A stretch of 64,000 nt of DNA. Source: Anastatus disparis (Eukaryota; Arthropoda; Insecta; Hymenoptera; Eupelmidae). The notes beneath the pieces were generated by a model. It was not told where the DNA came from. It did not search any database and worked only from the letters and a program-made list of their open reading frames with translations. Position 1 is the first letter of the stretch, and each line of letters opens with the position of its first letter. The position numbers and the translations under genes are program-made. The DNA is taken from assembly GCA_017163975.1 (NCBI GenBank), contig JAFFSR010000301.1, positions 5,157,501-5,221,500 on the forward strand, in the 5' to 3' direction. This document shows, piece after piece, positions 53,602-64,000 of the stretch.

Positions 53602-54850
53602 CTAGATATACCACCGGTGAGAATTTTTTAATAACTTTGGCCGGGCCAATGAATTTTGGCGCTAACTTTGCAGCGAATTTGTCTATAGCTGATGATAATG
53701 CATGATTTCTACGACTTACAAGATCTCCCGGTTTAAATGTTACATGCCGTCGATTTTTATTATAATATTTAGCTTGACGAGCCGTTGCTTTGTCTGCATA
53801 TTTCTTAACGAGATCATGTATCGCAGGTAATCTTTTTGCTCGGTCTGCCCATTCTTCTATATTACCTTGCTGAATTGGTGTAGGATTTTCAATGGATTTG
53901 CGGAATAGGATTGTAGGAATAGGATTGCGACTCATATTTAGGAACGCCGGAGTGAATTTTGTTGACGAATGTAGCATAGTATTTAACACAAAGCTAAATT
54001 CTCCTAGGTGCTTGTCCCAATCACGATGGTCTTGCTCTATAAAACTATTAATCATAGGTTTTAGGTTACGATTGATTCGCTCTACCGGATTTGATTGCGC
54101 ATGATAGGGAGGAGTAGTAGAATGTTTAATGCCATACATTTCTAAATGCTCATCTACAACCTGATTTTTAAATTCTAGCCCGTTATCAGTGATTAAACAT
54201 TGTGGACAGCCCCATCTATTAATGACAAGTTCTTCTAATGCTTGAATCACGTTTTTACCGTCTGCTTTACGAAGGGGTTTTAACTCTACATATCTAGTAA
54301 AGAGATCTTTAAACACTATAATATATTTATAACCGGCTCTCGAAGGTGGCTTTGGGCCATTTATATCAGCTGAGACTACCGTCCATGGGCCTTGAATATA
54401 TCTTTCTCCCATTAGACCGGCTGGAGCCTGTTGAGACTGTTTATGAGCTTGACACTCTTGGCACGCTCTTATATACTGACAAGTGTCGTGGTAATATCCC
54501 GGCCAGTAATAATAAGTAGCTAAATGAGCGAAGGTTTTCTCCATTCCCATATGGCCTGCTTGAGGGCTGTTATGGGCTTCAAAAAGGGCTTTTTCACGAT
54601 CAGCAAAAGGGAGAACTAATTTCCAGGCATCTAAGTCGGGGATAATAGGGTCTATATTATCATTTGGGTGATGGAAATAAAGTAGTTCATTTTCTATTCT
54701 GAAATCGGGGTATTTAGTGGGGTATTGCTGCGCCATTTCTTTTCTTCTTTTGTACCAGATATCATTGGTATCCAGGGCTGCTAAAGGGGCTAAATCAATA
54801 AGGTATTCTTGAGCTCGTGAAAGAGCATCGGGGACTTTAAGTTGGCTTCC
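53333..54850 (-). CDS. pol: Gypsy C integrase with AT-hook tail
   Basis: The open frame from 54736 (and without stop back to 54850, continuous with the RNase H end) encodes a complete integrase. It has an H2C2 zinc-binding N-terminus (HNSPQAGH ... CQYIRACQECQAHK). The DDE core has VVSADINGP, LITDNGLEF and PYHAQSNPVERINR, supplying Asp, Asp and Glu. A GPY/F module follows (KLAPKFIGPAKVIKKF), and the basic tail ends in the AT-hook KRGRPPKSA. It would act in the nucleus to insert cDNA. AT-hooks may bias target choice (inference). All recognisable catalytic residues are intact. In autonomous elements it is released from the pol polyprotein; here two upstream TGA codons separate it from RT. Confidence 0.9.
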   Translation of the reverse strand, partial: GSQLKVPDALSRAQEYLIDLAPLAALDTNDIWYKRRKEMAQQYPTKYPDFRIENELLYFHHPNDNIDPIIPDLDAWKLVLPFADREKALFEAHNSPQAGHMGMEKTFAHLATYYYWPGYYHDTCQYIRACQECQAHKQSQQAPAGLMGERYIQGPWTVVSADINGPKPPSRAGYKYIIVFKDLFTRYVELKPLRKADGKNVIQALEELVINRWGCPQCLITDNGLEFKNQVVDEHLEMYGIKHSTTPPYHAQSNPVERINRNLKPMINSFIEQDHRDWDKHLGEFSFVLNTMLHSSTKFTPAFLNMSRNPIPTILFRKSIENPTPIQQGNIEEWADRAKRLPAIHDLVKKYADKATARQAKYYNKNRRHVTFKPGDLVSRRNHALSSAIDKFAAKLAPKFIGPAKVIKKFSPVVYLVEDVDTKRQTKVFVNDLKRYIPPRRQQHHNPSPSISGNPTSKAKQSAPNEAGSTRRTRQRAVQRLDVSASTRENARKRGRPPKSAMPTH

Positions 54851-55762
54851 TCACTGATGTGTTAATTTAATATCAAATTGTTGTAATCATGTGTGCCACC
54901 TAGCTAATCTACCCGTTGCACCTTTTAGATTTTTCGGCCATAGAAGGCTATGGTAGTCAGTAATTACATTTAATGGGGTCCCTTGATGATATGCCCTGAG
55001 TCGTTCTGCTGCCCAAATAACTGCTAAGCACTCTTTTTCGGATACGGTATAGTTACGTTCGGCACGATTTAAGGTTCTACTTATATAGTAAATGGGATGT
55101 TCTTCTCCATCGATATCTTGAATTAATACACCTGCAATGGCGAAGTTACTGGCATCTGTTTGTAGAATAAAAAGATAATCAAAATTGGGACGTGCTAGAA
55201 CGGGTGCTTCAGTGAGGGCTTGCTTAAGTTGCTGAAATGCTAATTCATGCTCTTTCTGCCAATGCCATCGCGTTGTTTTCCTGGTTAAACAAGTTAATGG
55301 TATTTTTATTTTAGCTAAATTGGGAATAAAACGTGCATACCAACCAACCATTCCTAAAAATCTTCGTAATTGTTTAAGATTGGTTGGCGCAGGATATTCT
55401 AAAATAGGTCGAATTTTCTCTTCATCGGTTCTTAAACCTTTTTCATTTACAAGATATCCAAGATATCTTACTTCTGAGCAACAGAACTCTGATTTGTCTC
55501 TATTGATTTGCAGATTTGCCGTTTTTAGGGCTTTTAATGCTTTGCTTAACCATTGTAAGTGCTCGCTAAAAGTAGTGGTTGCTATAATCACGTCATCTAA
55601 ATAGAAGAATACGTACGGTTCCCAGCTCGGTTTGATTAAATTATCCATGACTTTTTGGAAGAACCCGGGAGCGTTGGTCAGGCCGTACGGCATACGATTA
55701 AATTGAAATAGGTCTCTGCCTGGGACTGCAAACGCGGTAATCTCCTTGCTATCAGGATCCAT
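54851..55762 (-). pseudogene. pol: Gypsy C RT (C-terminal half) and RNase H
   Basis: The frame begins inside RT (DSKEITAFAVPGRDLFQF, MPYGLTNAPGFFQKVM), with the catalytic FFYLDDVII intact. Then come RRFLGMVGWYARFIP and RNase H (LQTDASNFAIAGVLI, NRAERNYTVSEKE, TDYHSLLW). In-frame TGA codons at 54887-54889 and 54851-54853 interrupt the tail before KVPDALSRA. The start is not natural: it follows a frameshift near 55795 from the upstream RT part. Together the pieces cover a standard RT-RNase H. Confidence 0.88.
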
Positions 55763-55791
55763 TGGTATTTGGTGGTAAGCTTGACTTAAAT

Positions 55792-56850
55792 CTAATTTGG
55801 AAATATACTTAGCACTTTATCAAGAATATCATCCATATTTTTGATAGGGTAGGTGAACTTCTTAGTGACATCATTCACTTGCCTATAATCAATGCAAAAC
55901 CTATATTTTCCATTTGGTTTAGGAGCTAAAACGGGGCAGCTACTCCACGGACCTGTTGAAGGTTCTATGATACCTTCTTTTAACATTCGGTCGACTTCTT
56001 CTTGGGCAACCTTCAGCATTTGTGGTGAGTATTTTCTAGTTTTCTGGCGAATAGGGTCATGTCCTTGAACATCAATCTTGTGTGTAGCTAAATTAGTAAC
56101 TCCTAGGATCTCAGGCGTGGGTGGTATTAAATTATTTAGCACAAGGTTTATTTCGTTCTTCTCTGCTTCAGTGGCTCGTATTAAACCTCCAAGGGTAGCG
56201 AGCGCAGCATAGCTGAAAGGGTCGTTGTTATAAGAGTAAAAACAATGAGGAATCTTCTTAGGGGTACACCAGGTATCGTGCTCATAGTCGATGCTAATTT
56301 TCATTAAACGCATAAAATCGATACCTAAGATGCATTCGAAAAGTATATTTTCTGCAACTCTAAAGGGTATGATCTGCGTATCGTCGTCTATCGTTACGGT
56401 GACCTGCAACAGCCCATCTATATTGACTGAAGTACCATCAGCAACACTCACAAAGGTAGACTGAGGCGTACTTTTATCTTTCCATTCTGATGCTACATTC
56501 ATGCCCAAATACGAATGCACAGAACCACTATCCAACAAGCCCTTTATTTTATGTCCATTGAGGTTTAAAACTAAAAATTGCCGTGGTTTTCCTGTAATAT
56601 TAAGGTTTTGTTGTACCAATGATACAGGTTTGGGTGATGCTACATTGCTCGTGGCTAAAGGTGAATATTTTATGTTGCTAGAAGGGGTAAATGGGCATGA
56701 TTGATTAGAACCCGGGTTATTTGTCCCAGTTTGTGCTATTTTGCTATCTATGTTCTCACTAGAACGTATTGTTCGTTTGCTCTGCTCAAGTTTTATTTGT
56801 TTGCTCTTTAAATTCGTTGATTTTTCGACGCTGTAATGGCTATCTGCCAT
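55792..56850 (-). pseudogene. pol: Gypsy C protease and RT N-terminal half
   Basis: ATG 56850 opens a basic linker and an aspartic protease (KGLLDSGSVHSYLG, then ILGIDFM). The RT palm start follows: MLKEGIIEPSTGPWSSCPVL, KYRFCIDYRQVND. The frame runs out at about 55792 right after NMDDILDKVLS, where a small indel shifts it. The active-site Asp of the protease is intact. Confidence 0.88.
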
Positions 56851-56999
56851 ATTGCTCTCTTTTAACTTATGAACCGCTTCTAATGGTCGAACTACGTTTC
56901 GCTCTATGATGTTTTGGTGGTTCGAGCATGTAGACGGACTACCTTGTCGATTTAGAAGCGGTCGAGTCTGACACGCTTCATCGGAAGAAACACCGACTC

Positions 57000-59152
57000 T
57001 TAATGTTCTCTCCGTTGTTCGTTTCCCGCTAAATTACATCGTTTGCATTCTTTTATGTGAGTATTCAGCTGCCCACAACCGTAACATTTAAAAGGTTGAG
57101 TGCATTCGCGCAACCAATGACCCAATTTTCCGCACCTGAAGCACGGTTCTTTTCGTTTTCGCCAAAAATCCTCGACTATAGGGGTCGGGTTCTTGTTTAA
57201 GGGAAGCTTTGCACTATTTTGGTTCTGCGTACGTGATTGGTCGTTGGGAGGCATGACTTGATTATTATTATTATTTCCGGATTTAATAGTAAAACGCGCG
57301 TTGGGATTTCTTGAAGCGGGTTTTTGCTGAATTCTACTACGTTCCGGTTTCCTCGGTGGTTGAGTGACAGCGGAAGGGTTTGTGACAGGTGCTTGAAGGG
57401 TACTGGCGACAGGGGCTAATACAGGAGTTTGGTCATGATGCTGCTGCTCATCGATGTGATCAAGAGGAGAAATGAGAGCAGTTTTATTTAATCGAGACTG
57501 CTTAGTACCCGTGCAAGCTGTAGTAGGGATAACGACTCGCTAGGGGCTGGAGGAGGCCGGTACGCTTTATCTTGGGCTCTGCGGGTTTCTTCTCTCTTGC
57601 CAAGGCGTTGTGATTTCGTGAAACTATTAAACTGGTCCCTGTAGATTCGTTGACGGTAGCTAGGATGCAGATTTCGATATGCTCGATTCAATTGTTCATC
57701 TAAGGTCATCAGCGGACGAACTTGGTCCATAAGGTCTCTCAGTTTAGTTAGATGAGTACTAACATCTTCCTGAGAGCCTTACGTTCTGCGCTCGAGTTCA
57801 ATTTTAAGATGTTCTTGCACGTTCTCTATGCAGAACTGCAGGCGGAAAGCTTCAACTAGATCTTCGAAAGTGCGCCAATTTTGATTCTCCCTACGAAACC
57901 ATTGATAAGCCTCTTTATCCAGTACTGCAGGTAACGCTCTAATAATCGTATCTACAGTGAGGCAATGTGCTGCTCTACATCCTTGCAAATTAGTCAGAAA
58001 AGATTCAGGGTCCTTTCTTCGGTCTCCCTTAAATGAAATATGCCAATTGGCAAAAATCTTACTAGTATGTTTCTCACGATTGAACATTGACGCGTTCATG
58101 CTTGATGGGAGAGGTTCTGAAAAAGCCTGAGCCGAATTTACATCCAGGGGGTTATGTGGCCTATAGATTGTTGGCCTAGTTAGAGGGTGTGTTGGAATAG
58201 CTGAAAAGAAAGGTGGCGGTGGGATCAGAGGCAGCGATCGGGGCACATATCCAGGAGGGGGTATAATATGAGGGATCTGACTCCACGGATGAGAATAGGA
58301 AGGTGCTTGTGTGTAAGGGTATGAGTATGAAGCTGGTGTGTGGTTAGGTCCTCCGTAGTTAATTGTGGCCATGTTGGCATGCATGGTGCTCGCTGCTCTA
58401 TGCGAATGGCTTGAAGTAACTGTTGAAGAGGGGCCAACATTGGTGGTATTGGTGATAACGACGTTCTCACTGGCACACGTAATAATATTAGGTGGTACGT
58501 TTCCTTGAGCGACCGCTGTTGTTCAATCCATCGCTTCAGAATATTGGGTGGCATCTGGCCACGTTACGGCTCTTGATGTAGTGGGGTATTGGGTGGATTG
58601 GGCTTGAGGGGTGGTCAACGGTTGACCCTCAGCATTACCAGCGCTGGGAGGCGCACGCGTTCCAGATTCACTCGCCGGGTTTATGAACGGGTTGCTGCGT
58701 GATTGTGCTGTCGAGTTATTAAACGTTATTGGGTCTTGGTATATCTCTATTGTTTGACCAGTAGGCAGTGCTGGCTCGTCACTAGCATGAATGTCCGCCT
58801 GCACATTCATCTGAGCCTCGTGCTGTTCATTCAGCATAGTGGTGGAGTTGCCGGTGGGGAGCGTAGTACACCCTAGTCGCGACTCATCCGCGATTTCATC
58901 GATGATTGGATTCCACGCAGCGCTTCGTTCGCCCAGATGTCTTCTGAGCTCGTACCTCAAAACCCGATACTTAAAAGTAGCTAAACAGCCCGCCATGCTA
59001 ACTCCTCTACGGCTATAGGCAAACATTTGATCGGCTGAAAGTTGATCAGCTAGGTTAGTGATCTCGTCAGCCGCTCTAAAAACATCCCGACGACACAAAT
59101 CAGCCGAAACCCAGAGGGGTTCTAAGTTTAATTGTCGGTTCGCCATTTGCAT
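57000..59152 (-). pseudogene. gag: Gypsy C gag with two zinc knuckles, broken
   Basis: ATG near 59152 (MANRQLNLEPLWVSADLCRR). The frame crosses TGA at 58523-58525, continues through a Tyr/Pro-rich stretch to a capsid-like domain (NWHISFKGDRRKDPESFL, DKEAYQWFRRENQNW, LVEAFRLQF), and meets TAA at 57779-57781. It goes on to about 57490, shifts frame, and ends with CFRCGKLGHWLREC (perfect CX2CX4HX4C) and a variant second knuckle CYGCGQLNTHIKEC before the stop at 57000. Gag packages RNA; the knuckles bind nucleic acid. The stops are few, indicating moderate age. Confidence 0.85.
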
Positions 59153-60003
59153 AATAAAAAAAAGGAATATTCCACGCTAAATCCTATATGACGTTTGCCT
59201 ACCAACAAAATTTGCTAATAATTTTATACGAGACCTTATCTCAGGAGGGTTGCTCAAAGGAAATTCTCAGTACTGTATTTCTTAATTAAAATTAAAACAC
59301 GTTTAATTTTTATTTACAAAAAAAATCATAAATTTAACTTTAAAGCTTAGGCACTATTCTACTATTAATTAAATTAATTTAAATGTTAGCAGTATGCAAT
59401 CCAATCTTTGCTTAACAAACAAAAAAAACAAGCAAAAAAAATTTATACCACTCAAAGAAATTAAAAAAAAAAATTTTAATTAGAAAAAAACGTCTTATAG
59501 TAATATGAAAATATCGTACGTAAGGCCGTATTTCTCTACAAAAGCAAGCAAAAACTAACAGTTGACAAATAAGTTATTCCCGTTAAGAGAATTTGTGAAA
59601 GTTTTTAAATCGAGTGTAACAAAAAAACAGTTTTATCTCCACGTGACTACAAAATTATCTTAGTAGCAAAAAAAATCTTAATTACGTACACTGAAGCACA
59701 CAAAAAAAATTTATTCATAAGAAAAGGCGAATAACAAACGTTAAAGTCAAGCAAGAAAATTTTTTAACTACAATGAACTATATACGCCGACGGTATTTTC
59801 CAGTCGGTATAGTCACCGCGCGGCTGTGGGTATGAGAAAGCGCACAATAGATGGTAAGAGTTCGAAGCACGTGCAATAAACTACTACCAAGCTAGCTTGC
59901 TAAAGATGGCGTCGCTCAAAGGAATATATGCTGGATGGTTAGGATGCTGTGAGAGTAGGTATTGCAAGGTAAAATAAAATGGACTAGCACAGAAGAAAAA
60001 TAA

Positions 60004-60041
<38 letters not shown>

Positions 60042-61456
60042 TGACGTAGTCGTGCTACACGATGTAAGACTTAATAAAAACTACTTAGTTTTATAGTTAA
60101 GCTCTTACTCTCTAAAGAAGCCTTACAGTTATTCTATTAAATCAAGATAAATACTAAAGACTCGAAAAGTTTAAACTATTACAGAGGATAGATATATAAA
60201 AAAAATTTTTGACTAATATTTAAATGCATAAAAGCAAAAAAAAATGATGAAAGCAAGAACAAATATTATTATTGAAAATTTTAAATAAAAAAAATTATTT
60301 TTAACAGCCAGCACGTAAAAAAAATTTTTTCACCGAAAAACACTTTACGAAGCACAGTCAAAGGAACGATTTGTTCTCTGACTGCGCGGCACGACTACGT
60401 GAGAAAACGATACAGATATGAATATATATATGTATAGTTATATGTATATGTATAATGATGGCTCTATATAGTTGCACACTCGTATCAAGCTAAAGCAATA
60501 AGTATTATTAAAAATTCGTGCTATGCTAATTGAATTGCGCACTAATACTTTTTAAACTATAGCGCACGTTTACAGCGACTAAAATTCGCCACGCTCAAAA
60601 TGCTAAAGAAAGTTGTCTTTGCGTTGGCTTGTATAATAGCGACTAAAACTATTTGTTCTATCACCCAACTGTGCAACTATACATGTATATATATATATAT
60701 ATAGGTATATAGATTAGGCTATTAATCTTAAGCAAAAGCGAAACAAAAAAACTTTAGATTTCTAATGCAACAAAAAAAATTCTCTTAATGCACTCTAAAA
60801 GCTATTAAAATGTTGAAGCACGAAATAAAAAAAAATTTTTTTGTCTCAATGATCCAAGCACAAAAAAGAATTAAAATTATATTGCGTTAAATTAAAAAAA
60901 AAATTTAGCATAAAAGAAATTAAAGGCTAAAGACAAACTTGCTGCAAGATAGACAAAATTTTTTTTTTCCTCTATACTTTACCAAGCGACAGCCTCAAGG
61001 AAAGACAAGAGAAGAGAAAAGAAAATGGCTGCCAGAGCGTCCTCTTTCAGCTTCGTCGTGTGTGCGTCGTAACGGCGACCACGTGGCGAACCGGAAACGC
61101 CTGAATATTCGCACAGCCAAAGGTCTCTCACTTTCAGCACAGTTTATGTTTTTTTGATTTACGCACAGTTCGATTTAATGCTGAGCACAAATTGTTGTCC
61201 TATTAATTTTCAAGCACAAATCTTTCTATTAATTTTTCACACCAAAAAAAAAATCTTGTTCAAGTTTTATCACAGTTTTTCTATTTCGTGTTAATTTTTT
61301 AAGTACACAATTTTGCTATTAATTTTACGCACAATTTTTTTTTTTTTTTTTTTTTAATTTTTACGCACAAACAAAAAAAATTTTCTTTTAATCCCGTGAT
61401 TTTAAACAAAAATTTTTCACTGAAATTTTTGTCGGCCCCACGTTGGTTGCGTCAGT
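59153..61456 (-). other. Gypsy C 5' leader and primer-binding site
   Basis: This is a 2.3-kb non-coding leader with A-rich runs and small (TA)n tracts at about 60006-60038 and 60688-60702. On minus, next to the 5' LTR, TGACGCAACCAACGTGGGGC resembles a tRNA-Lys-type primer-binding site with two extra bases (inference). Confidence 0.6.
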
Positions 61457-62541
61457 TGTGACAACCTTGGGGATTAGGAGGTTGCACTAGGTATATGTTA
61501 AATAATACTACGTGAATTTGCAGGTAAAATAATTACAGAAAAAAACGTACTTTATTAAGCAATTACACGATTGTAGCACACGCTCTTAAAATGGACGCCA
61601 GCCGCGTATAACGCACGCGACGCCGTTTCGCTAAATATATAGAAACAATCGGCAAGATGGAAGCAGATAGTTTACAACAATCACGCACGCAAAAAGGGCT
61701 CAAGCATACACAAAAATAGTATATTTCGGTACTAGTGCGATAAAGTGATTTTTTACTCGTGTGGCGGTTTTCACCCGAGCGAAGCGAGGGTGAAAAGGTC
61801 ACACGAGTAAGAAATCACTTTCTCGCACGAGTATCGAACACTATTTTTTGGCACGACGTGTGAGAAGCTCCATTTTCGCACGTGTCACTTTGTACAGCGT
61901 GCGTGAAATCGAGCTTCTCGCACGGAGTGTCAAAAAAATATAATTTTAACGGCACGAAGGGAAATTAACACTAGGACGCGCACGAGGTCGCCCGGCACAC
62001 ACGTCGCACAAATAAATCAAAGAAATTACGCTGCTTTGCTAAGCACGTTGGCACTCGCAAAATCAAGCCTCAAGACTTGATTTCAAATACACGAAAAAAA
62101 AGAATAAAGCTAATTCGTCCCTCTCACACTAAAAATTAGCAGATTATTGCGCACACACAAAAAAAAGATACTGTATAGTACGACAAGTGATAACGCTCTT
62201 TGCTCCGTGGTGACGACAGAAAGATTGAAGCAATGGCGAGTTCTTTCTGTCGACCAAGCTCGTTGCTCTTGCGATACGCTGCGCGCGCCGCAAGAGAGAG
62301 ACAGACGATCTTTAACGGACCCCAACTTAGCTACTCACGTCAAGCGGCTTGCTAGCCCTATCTGCGCCTATTGTACAAGCCTTATAAACTCGCGCGTGTG
62401 TGCCAACGAACTCGTGTATGGTGTTACGAGTTTGACTCGCGTGGTCTGCTTTCTTTCTTGCCGACAGTCGTAGGCTACTTTCTGTCGTCTTTATGCATAT
62501 TACTATATATCTAAGTAACATGGTTAAATTGCCATGTTACA
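61457..62541 (-). repeat. Right LTR of Gypsy C (5' LTR), carrying a double hairpin
   Basis: 1085 bp. It equals the left LTR except for the insertion at about 61711-61930 and the missing MITE. Confidence 0.93.
61711..61930. mobile_element. Two consecutive palindromes inserted in the LTR
   Basis: The first hairpin is bounded by CAAAAATAGTATATTTCGGT and its mirror ATCGAACACTATTTTTTG, with inner arms TACTCGTGTG/CACACGAGTA and apex CGAGCGAAGCGAGGG. The second pairs GTGTGAGAAGCTC with GAGCTTCTCGCAC. The left LTR has only ACACAAAAAAATATAA at this place, so this is a late insertion at an A-rich target. Confidence 0.88.
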
Positions 62542-62545
62542 AAGT

Positions 62546-64000
62546 CTTACATCTGAGGATTGCAAGCCATACTGATTCTGAAGATTTGGATGACACTAAG
62601 ATGGGATTTAGCCTCAGCTAACGTGCATCGAACGTATGTTTCACAATCGATAAAATCACGAAACATTTTCAGTTTTCATAGTAAGTCTTGACGATGACTT
62701 GAATAATAAGCTAACTAGAAAAGTTATTCAATTAATGTCGTATGATATTCATACACATATCACATATTTGCATAAAAGACTGAATGCTCTAAAATATAAA
62801 ATTCTAAAATCAAAAATTGATTATAGATTGATAGATGTTTTTTTTTTATTTTTAAGGAATGTAAATGCACTAATATTTTTAATAAAAAGTCGCTACAATT
62901 TGATAGCAAATTTGATAAATCATACAACTTAAAGTATCTCAATGCTATACCACCTGAAAAAGATAATCGGGTTAAAAATCTTTCGGATGTGTCATTACCA
63001 CCTGAAGTTACTGATGTAATATTATTAGGTCATAATTTTAATGTTAGGTCGGTTATTAATAAACAAGATGCGATTTAAACTATAAAAAAACGTTGAAAAT
63101 AGTCTACAAAGTTTAAAAGATTCAGATGTATCAGTGAAAAATAATATTAGATTAGATATTACGAACAATATTAATTACAATCTCAAATGTAGTTTACACA
63201 TATCTATGGAAGAAAAGATATTTGTTAAAAACCTTTCGTTAACGAAGAATTTCATGAAAAATAACGTTGTCATATTTTTTACTAGAGCTGATAAGGGTAA
63301 CCTTACAGTATGCTTGAATGTAGTGGATTAATATCTAAAATGCATGGTTTATTGTCCGACGCTAATACATATGAGATTATTAACAAAAATCCGCTTATTC
63401 ATCAACAAAGCAATGTATATAAATTCATTAAAGAATTCAAAAACAGTAATTTATTAGATAAAAAATATAATCACGTTAAAATATATGAGAGTTAACCCAA
63501 ACTGATACTGTTTTACCGAGAGCATATCGTTGGGTTGGCAGAACAAGGCTACACGTCGTTTTTCGTTTTGAAAAGGGGATACCTCCATGTTGAATTAAAT
63601 GAAGGTGTTCCCTTTTCCAAACAAAAAACGACGAATAGCCTTGTTCCGCCGACCCGACGGTATGGTCTCCCTAAGATTCACAAACCTAATGTACCTCTTC
63701 GACCTATTATATCTACTGTTAATAGTCCAATTCACAATCTCATTAAGTTTCTTTATAATAATTTAAAAAACGTTATTGAAAAGCCGACTTCACATATAGA
63801 CAATAGTTTCTTTTTTAAAAATAAAATTAATATTTTCATTCCGGATGAGTTTACTCTTACGTCAATAGATGTAACATCATTATTTACCAACATAACATGT
63901 AACTTGGTGAAAAGACGCGTAGTCTTTTTCCAACGAATTTTTTAACTAAATTTGTTGGACGATTTAGAAAGAAAAGAACGTGATTCTTTTCCTTTGAATT
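62546..64000 (+). pseudogene. Penelope-like element reverse transcriptase, degenerate, runs off the window
   Basis: Scattered plus-strand frames carry the Penelope-like order: IPPEKDNRVKNLSDVSLPPE (about 62945), FFTRADKGNLTVCLNVVD (about 63275), then YGLPKIHKPNVPLRPIISTV and TSIDVTSLFTNI (63662-63900). GLPKIHK and SIDVTSLFTN are diagnostic of Penelope-like RT. Several stops and frameshifts break it, and a 133-bp palindrome (63528-63660) sits inside the RT. A GIY-YIG endonuclease, expected downstream, would lie beyond 64000. It would have copied its RNA at chromosomal breaks or ends; it is inactive here. Confidence 0.85.
63528..63660. mobile_element. Miniature palindrome, 133 bp, TAT duplication
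   Basis: CGTTGGGTTGGCAGAACAAG is mirrored at the right end by CTTGTTCCGCCGACCCGACG. The arms of about 60 bp are almost loop-free (centre TTGAATTAAA). TAT at 63525-63527 repeats at 63661-63663. Removing it restores one RT frame between LPRAY and GLPKIHK. Confidence 0.92.

Larger units (their letters stand above)
50699..62541 (-). mobile_element. Gypsy element C (Ty3-type LTR retrotransposon)
   Basis: The element is 11.8 kb with LTRs TGTGACAACC to CATGTTACA at 50699-51854 and 61457-62541 and a 4-bp AAGT duplication. The order on minus is: leader, gag (59152-57000), protease-RT (56850-55792), RT-RNase H (55762-54887), integrase (54736-53333), proline-rich ORF (to 52672). The polypurine tract lies at 51855-51870 and the primer-binding site is just inside the right LTR. 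A MITE sits in the left LTR and a double hairpin in the right LTR, so the LTRs differ mainly by these later insertions. It is inactivated by a few stops and frameshifts. Confidence 0.95.

Overview
The window looks like an AT-rich, transposon-packed stretch of an arthropod genome, most likely an insect. The evidence is spliced exons with short introns, a tRNA-derived SINE, Ty3/Gypsy LTR elements, piggyBac, hAT-like and TA-flanked DNA elements, and a Penelope-like element. No bacterial operon, rRNA, CRISPR array or functional tRNA gene was seen. The species cannot be told from the sequence alone.

Layout. At 1-9.5 kb there is AT-rich DNA, a probable Janus-kinase (hopscotch-like) FERM exon pair on the minus strand that is split by a piggyBac-type non-autonomous element (1880-3477, TTAA duplication), a SINE with a perfect 15-bp target duplication (6497-6878), a C2H2 zinc-finger gene with a homopolymer frameshift, and a small multi-exon gene with OB-fold-like exons. 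At 9495-19813 lies Gypsy element A (minus strand). Its pol carries protease, RT and RNase H, then a long charged linker and a C-terminal OTU-type cysteine protease domain, and no integrase is visible. At 20.8-24.1 kb is a decayed DNA transposon with long inverted repeats. From 25 to 30 kb there is a 1.8-kb foldback element, a hAT-like MITE and a second foldback. At 29.9-41.6 kb is a piggyBac transposase pseudogene into which Gypsy element B (31090-41133, GTTC duplication) has inserted, followed by a second partial piggyBac copy and a tandem satellite. At 45.2-45.6 kb are two exons of a secretory-pathway Ca2+/Mn2+ ATPase (SPCA). From 46.8 to 49.9 kb there are more hairpins, MITEs and a foldback. 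At 50699-62541 lies Gypsy element C (AAGT duplication), whose two LTRs each carry a different later insertion. A Penelope-like RT pseudogene with its own small palindrome inserted runs off the right edge.

How the parts fit. All three Gypsy elements lie on the minus strand, have matching LTR pairs and exact 4-bp target duplications, and are inactivated by stops or frameshifts. Elements B and C share a plan: gag, protease-RT-RNase H-integrase, an AT-hook tail, then an extra ORF where env would sit. Element A follows a different plan. The most unusual object is element A's OTU fusion with apparent loss of integrase. The second theme is the very high density of perfect or near-perfect foldback (palindromic) elements, most of them flanked by TA.
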